This document shows positions 20,899 to 25,116 of a stretch of 25,116 nucleotides of DNA, in pieces. Within the stretch, counting starts at the first letter, position 1, and each line of letters begins with the position of its first letter. Source of the stretch: Pelargonium nanum. Lineage: Eukaryota; Streptophyta; Magnoliopsida; Geraniales; Geraniaceae. The stretch spans positions 1-25,116 of the forward strand of contig JAYMTF010001239.1 of NCBI GenBank assembly GCA_036897485.1, read 5' to 3'. Under the pieces are notes generated by a model. The model was not told the origin of the DNA. It made no database searches and saw only the letters and a program-made list of their open reading frames with translations. The translations under genes were made by a program, and so were the position numbers.

Positions 20899-23800
20899 AA
20901 GCTGTTGTTGCCGTTGATCATTATATTGATGATGACGCTGCAATTGCTGTTGCAAAAGCTGAGCCTGAGAAGAGGCCTGGTTTTCTTGAAAACTCTGAAG
21001 ATAGGAACTTTGAGATGGGGGTGGTTGTAACATCTGTCTCTGAATTGAAGGAGTCCCACTAGAAACATTTTGTGACTGCGGGAATGGTGGAAGAGATTGA
21101 GGAGCACTTTTGAAGGAGTCCACCGTCCTCATTTCCTGAAGTGCGGCAGCGGCCATTGCTTGGTATATGTCAGGTTGCAGACCTTGCATGGAAGCATCAA
21201 GTCTTGGCTGCATCCATGGTGAAACACCGAATCCTTGAAAATTCAGAGATTGAATCCCCTGATCTCCAATACCTCCTTGAAGCCACATAAGTGGAGAGTT
21301 CATGCTCATATCACCATCTTTAAGAGCTTAAGAATAATAAAATCAAACAAATTTATGAAAGGAAACGATTTAAACTCGATATTCGAGTCAAGAAAGATAT
21401 TATATTCTTCCATGCAGTAATCAAAATTCCCGACATACCAGGGTAGGAGGGTAGTCCAGATGGCCACGGCCGCTTCAGCCTCAGAGGAAATGGAGAAGGG
21501 TACATTGGGAATGTTGTCAAGGGTTCAATATCCCACAAGGAGACTCTTGGCTGCCTTTCTCCTGCAGTTGATTCATCCCAGCCAACCTGCATTTGTAGTT
21601 AAGTTATGAGACCGAGTTTTATGGACCAGATTTATAATTTATCTTGGATTTCATATACATAAATTTTAACACAGTTGAAGAAGGAAAAGATAAGTACCCC
21701 ATCAAGATATGCCCCCAACATACCTTAACAGAACGCCAATGTGAGTTCGGCCAGCGAACGGGGTCTAAATCACTAATCCCTGTTATTGTACCCATGTATC
21801 TGCACATAAAAAGACTCTTGTGATTGGTACTAACAGTAACATAATCATAGGAGACATACAAAACACCGGCATGTGAAACGGGAACAATGTGCAAAAATCG
21901 AAAGAATGAATTTAATTTAGCATAGGAATAAAAGAAAGGTTATAATGTATCATAACTTATGGATAATTTAAACAGTAGCCTGGCAACCAAAAGAAAGTGT
22001 CGAAAACAAAAACCTACCGCCGAACACTTGACTCTTCTGTCTCAAACAGCATCCTGAACCGCATGCCTACAGAAACACGTGTATGGTACACTGCTTTGAC
22101 ATACTTCGCCAGTGATATGACAAACTCGGCTGGACTAGCCCTGAAATGAAGGCAGGGTAAATAAACAGGACATGTGTGATTCAACCAGTAAAACTCTTAA
22201 GTTCCTTTCGCCGTGGATTATAAAATATAGTACAGCAACTATAAAATTTCCGAAGTAGAGAAAAACCCTACCTTGGGTTATAGAATATAGTAAAGCGGCT
22301 ATTAGTAGAAGCTGCATGAGCTGCAGCCGCGAGAAGACCAATGTGCATACTATCACTTGATAAAACTGATGACGGCATCAATGTTTGTGGTCGAATAGCT
22401 CGTCGTATACCAAGGAACAACTGGTTCTTCTCATTCCTTGTTAAAAAAAAGGTCAGAAAAGAACAGTGATAAATTAAACAACTGATCATTCATCAAGATA
22501 CACAGATCCAAGATGAACCATTGAAGCATCATCAAGCTCAACATAGACTGATGCATATGAGTTGTGACAGATGAATAGTAGCTCAAATGGTTGAATAAAG
22601 GATAATTTTTTCTACTTCTCTCTTCTTCTTTTCCAACAATGCAAATTTTAACAACCAATACCATTTCACCCAATTAACATCTGCATTCTAAGCTCCTATC
22701 AAGGGACAATACTGGCAAACTATTAAGTATTTTATTTTGTTTTTTTATATACATGCATGTTATATAGTCTGTAGCATCCCCTACCTATAACTCATCTAAA
22801 TGCAAATCACTCTATTGTTTTAACAATAGGGTTTTTTAATGAATAACCCTACCAGATAAAAAGGACAGAATCACCAGCAACTAGTCTCTTTGCGCTTACG
22901 AAAACACTCCATCCCGTTGTAAGAAGATGTCTCTTGGGCTGGCCTGCAAAGTAAATGGAATACACTCGTTAAAAGTCGCAATTTTCCTTGAAAAATTCAC
23001 CTAAAAATCATCCATCTTACTTCACAATCAAAGCTACAACAGATTTCTGAAAAGTAGGATAAATTAACTACAAGAGTATCCCTCGCTGAAAGGAAGCAAC
23101 AGAAACAATGATAAACCATAAAAACGGATAGCTAAATAGTCTCTGATCATGAATAATTCAACAGAGTTAAGCCAGGTTTTCATTTTTTTTTTTAAATCAC
23201 CTCGAAATATATGTCTGAATTTCCATTCATTATCATGAAGATCCCTAGCAATTAGCTCTTGAGCTGGAGGTTGTTGTGAGAAATCCTGAAAGCGCAACGA
23301 AATATCAAACAGCAAAGAAGCCACTCAGTTCACAGCTCATATTATAATGAAACTCACGACTGCTGAACCAAATAACTTAAAATCAAGCGTGACCTACAAG
23401 AGGAGGAAACACTTTTTCAGCTGCACGGCGAGGAACAGAGAATCCTCCATGAGTACTAGTATCACTGGCAGTCAGTGTCTTGCAAAAATAGTTTGTTGGT
23501 TGTTTGTTGGCTGTACCCAATTCTGCTGGCGATAGGTACACATCTTTTTGCTCTTGCTAAAAAGTATTAAGGAAAAGGAAAACTAAATCAGTTGAAAAGT
23601 ATAACAAGTCATCAGACTAGAAAGCAATAAATCAAAACAAGGCAAGTACCGGACTCAATGGCTGTAATGTCATTTGGGCATATACTTCATCTGTTTCCAC
23701 ATCTGCCTGTACTTCATAAGGTTGGACATGTTAAGGAGAGAGCCTTACAAATTAGAAGCATATAGTTTAAAGAAATCTAAACTTACATGCATCGTCACAT

Positions 23801-25003
23801 TGTGAAGCTGACAAATAAGTTGTGGGGGTAAGCTAGGGTAATTAGGGATATGAGCATCTACTTCCTTGTTGGTTGACGCGGAAACCTATGCAAGCAACAT
23901 TTGGTGTTATCAAATAGGCACATGAACATCCATATAAAAAAAAATATGGCAGACATAAGCTATTATAAGAGGATATGCCATGTGCAATAAATTATACATA
24001 CTTATGAAAATAACTTCACAAATATACACTTTGTAAAGTATATCACAATGGAAGAAGCAAACCCAAGTAAGAGCAATGAAATGATAACTACAATTAAAAG
24101 CAAGTAGACAGTAGATGTATTGTGATACAAAAATTGACTTTAGCAAAAGCAGCTTCCATGAGCCAAACATCATCAGATGCATAAAGCAATGAAGGTAATT
24201 GAATATAGACCATAATTAATTGACATATTAATAGCACACAATAGCAGTACAAAATCAACTGCCTCTGCCAAAAGCTACCGAGTTCATTGAAATTGTAGAC
24301 CCTAAGATGTTATTAGCTCACATGGGCAACAAGTCATTTAAGAAGTTCTCATTGAATAACTGACCTGCTCACTGTGACCCTGTGGAAAGTAGACAACACG
24401 ACTTCCAAGGGGAGGCAGCGAAACAAGTGGACCCGCACAAGCGTGCCATAACTCAGAATTCAAGCACTTCTTCTCCCCTGCACAACCACAATGGGCGAAC
24501 CAGTATGTCACGCAACATCTCTAGCATCAAATGTAACAACGAAGCAAAGAACCAAGTCTTCATAGTCTTAAAAAGATGAATGTGATAAATGCATGATAAG
24601 CTCATGGATCTTTTATGGGTCCAACAAACACATAACTGCAAGCTCATTTCCAACCAAACCCATCAAAAGCACACTCAGAAGCAAACCAATCACAGATATG
24701 CAAACCAAACTCACAGCTTATCACATCAAACTTATCCCTTGAAAGTGCAAGAACAAACAACCTCAAATTTACCCCTCCAAACACAAGTAATCACACAAAT
24801 ATAAGGGAAACTCTAATGGGTTTGCATATTACCAATTCAATCAGCTCGTAGCACACAGATATTGATGCATATACATCTGTTTCAAGAAATTAATCTAACA
24901 CTGAAATAAATATCAAATTTTGGGCAGCAAATTAGTTTAGTTGAAGGAACTTACCTTCCTGCATCTGCTGATTCTGGTTAAAGCTAGCAGGAGAAAGCCT
25001 CAT
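18575..25003 (-). CDS. ARF6: Auxin response factor, ARF6/ARF8 clade (ARF6-like)
   Basis: Fourteen minus-strand exons are inferred: 25003-24955, 24477-24365, 23885-23787, 23706-23650, 23556-23398, 23285-23201, 22943-22853, 22436-22272, 22140-22018, 21799-21724, 21586-21439, 21326-20125, 19504-19314, 18779-18575. All junctions are GT-AG and in frame, giving 920 aa, close to the family length. Exon 2 encodes [17 protein letters not shown]. The B3 DNA-binding domain (about 129-231) has [20 protein letters not shown] and [16 protein letters not shown]. The ARF ancillary domain (about 255-339) has [14 protein letters not shown]. The Gln-rich middle region (about 390-790) marks a transcriptional activator. 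The PB1 domain (about 793-875) has a basic [12 protein letters not shown] face and an acidic [14 protein letters not shown] face. It binds AuxRE (TGTCTC-type) promoters in the nucleus and dimerises with Aux/IAA repressors. Starting MRL and LQSLNFQG-type phrases favour ARF6 over ARF8. Confidence 0.93.
18842..19023. mobile_element. MITE in the last intron of the ARF gene
   Basis: A perfect 18-bp terminal inverted repeat, TGTAGTGTTTGGATTTAA, occurs at 18842-18859 and inverted at 19006-19023. It encloses 146 bp with no coding capacity, and the total is 182 bp. Subterminal GGAATGAGAA/CATTCCCATTC-like runs are also partly inverted. The flanks GGAAATAA and TAGAATAA agree at five of eight bases, as expected of an old 8-bp hAT-type duplication, but the superfamily is not certain. 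It lies inside intron 13, read-through of which is normal. Confidence 0.75.
19106..19175. repeat. Small inverted repeat in the last ARF intron
   Basis: CGTATGTCC at 19106-19114 and its reverse complement GGACATACG at 19167-19175 flank 52 bp of AT-rich DNA. It could be the trace of a second miniature element or simply chance; no target duplication was found. Confidence 0.4.
19365..19385 (-). promoter_or_regulatory. miR167 target site in ARF exon 13
   Basis: The plus strand here reads AAGCTGCCAGC, then one changed base, then TGATCT, that is the miR167 sequence itself, so the ARF mRNA carries the complementary target. Over 21 positions I count mismatches to the canonical miR167 only at miRNA positions 1, 2, 14 and 21. 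Pairing across the cleavage centre (10-11) is intact. The site encodes part of RSGWQLV in the PB1 domain, as in known ARF6 and ARF8 genes, where miR167 limits transcript level. The microRNA itself is not in this window. Confidence 0.9.
20842..20898 (-). repeat. Polyglutamine-coding CAG/CAA tract
   Basis: Nineteen consecutive Gln codons, a mixture of CAG and CAA, lie in exon 12 of the ARF gene and are followed by further Gln-rich sequence on both sides. The longest pure CAG run is only five codons, which lowers but does not remove the chance of slippage. It sits in the middle activation region typical of ARF6-type activators. Confidence 0.95.
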
Positions 25004-25116
25004 TCTTCAAAAATCACAACAACAAAAAAACCCACTTTTGAACACCACTAAAACACCTCAATTTCACCAACACCCTTCACTTTTCACAGACAACCACAGA
25101 AAAGCACAAACCAGCA
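25004..25116 (-). other. Partial 5' leader of the ARF gene
   Basis: The 113 bases upstream of the ARF start codon carry no ATG on the minus strand, so no upstream reading frame starts here. They are pyrimidine- and G/T-rich on the coding strand, as expected of a 5' UTR. The promoter lies beyond the window. Confidence 0.5.

Noticed and set aside
20815-21030. Plus-strand leucine-rich frame opposite the ARF exon
   Set aside because: It is the antisense reading of the CAG/CAA tract, giving poly-Leu; no independent support.
1-25116. CRISPR arrays, bacterial operons, phage or plasmid features
   Set aside because: No regularly spaced repeats, ribosome binding sites or prokaryotic gene layout; introns and gene families show plant nuclear DNA.

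Overview
The window is eukaryotic nuclear DNA from a flowering plant, almost certainly a eudicot; the species cannot be fixed from the sequence. The evidence is AT-rich intergenic DNA, GT-AG introns, two plant-specific gene families and plant-type miniature transposons. All exon models come from reading frames, splice consensus and family knowledge; nothing was searched or aligned by machine.

Positions 1-17.4 kb hold a tandem cluster of wall-associated receptor kinases (WAK/WAKL). Four genes look intact: A (644-3026, +, 738 aa), B (3828-5917, -, 634 aa), C (6714-9485, -, 732 aa) and D (14889-17306, +, 715 aa). Each has three exons with phase-1 introns at the same two places. Exon 1 encodes the signal peptide and the cysteine-rich galacturonan-binding (GUB_WAK) ectodomain. 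Exon 2 encodes a short EGF-like module. Exon 3 encodes the transmembrane helix and the Ser/Thr kinase. Such proteins sit in the plasma membrane, bind cell-wall pectin or oligogalacturonides outside and signal through the kinase inside. The intact genes differ mainly in the ectodomain; B lacks about 100 ectodomain residues, and D has a shortened C-terminal tail.

Between C and D (9.5-14.9 kb) lies a graveyard of rearranged WAK DNA: a duplicated promoter with the first 53 codons of a D-like gene (10802-11361, +), a WAK pseudogene in opposite orientation (12140-13245, -) carrying a fossil solo LTR, a SINE-like element, and several local direct repeats. A further C-terminal WAK scrap lies at 6455-6497. 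The D promoter carries a CACTA-type miniature element.

From 18.6 kb to the right edge is a complete coding region, on the minus strand, for an auxin response factor of the ARF6/ARF8 type, most like ARF6 (14 exons, 920 aa). It has a B3 DNA-binding domain, an ARF ancillary domain, a Gln-rich activation region with 19 consecutive Gln, and a PB1 domain. A miR167-type target site lies in exon 13. D and the ARF gene converge, and a 429-bp foldback element with arms of about 190 bp sits between their 3' ends.

I see no unknown enzymatic or defence system. The most interesting features are the birth-and-death pattern of the receptor cluster, the promoter-bearing 53-codon secreted ORF, the ectodomain deletion in B, the shared four-cysteine EGF module, and the long hairpin between two convergent genes.
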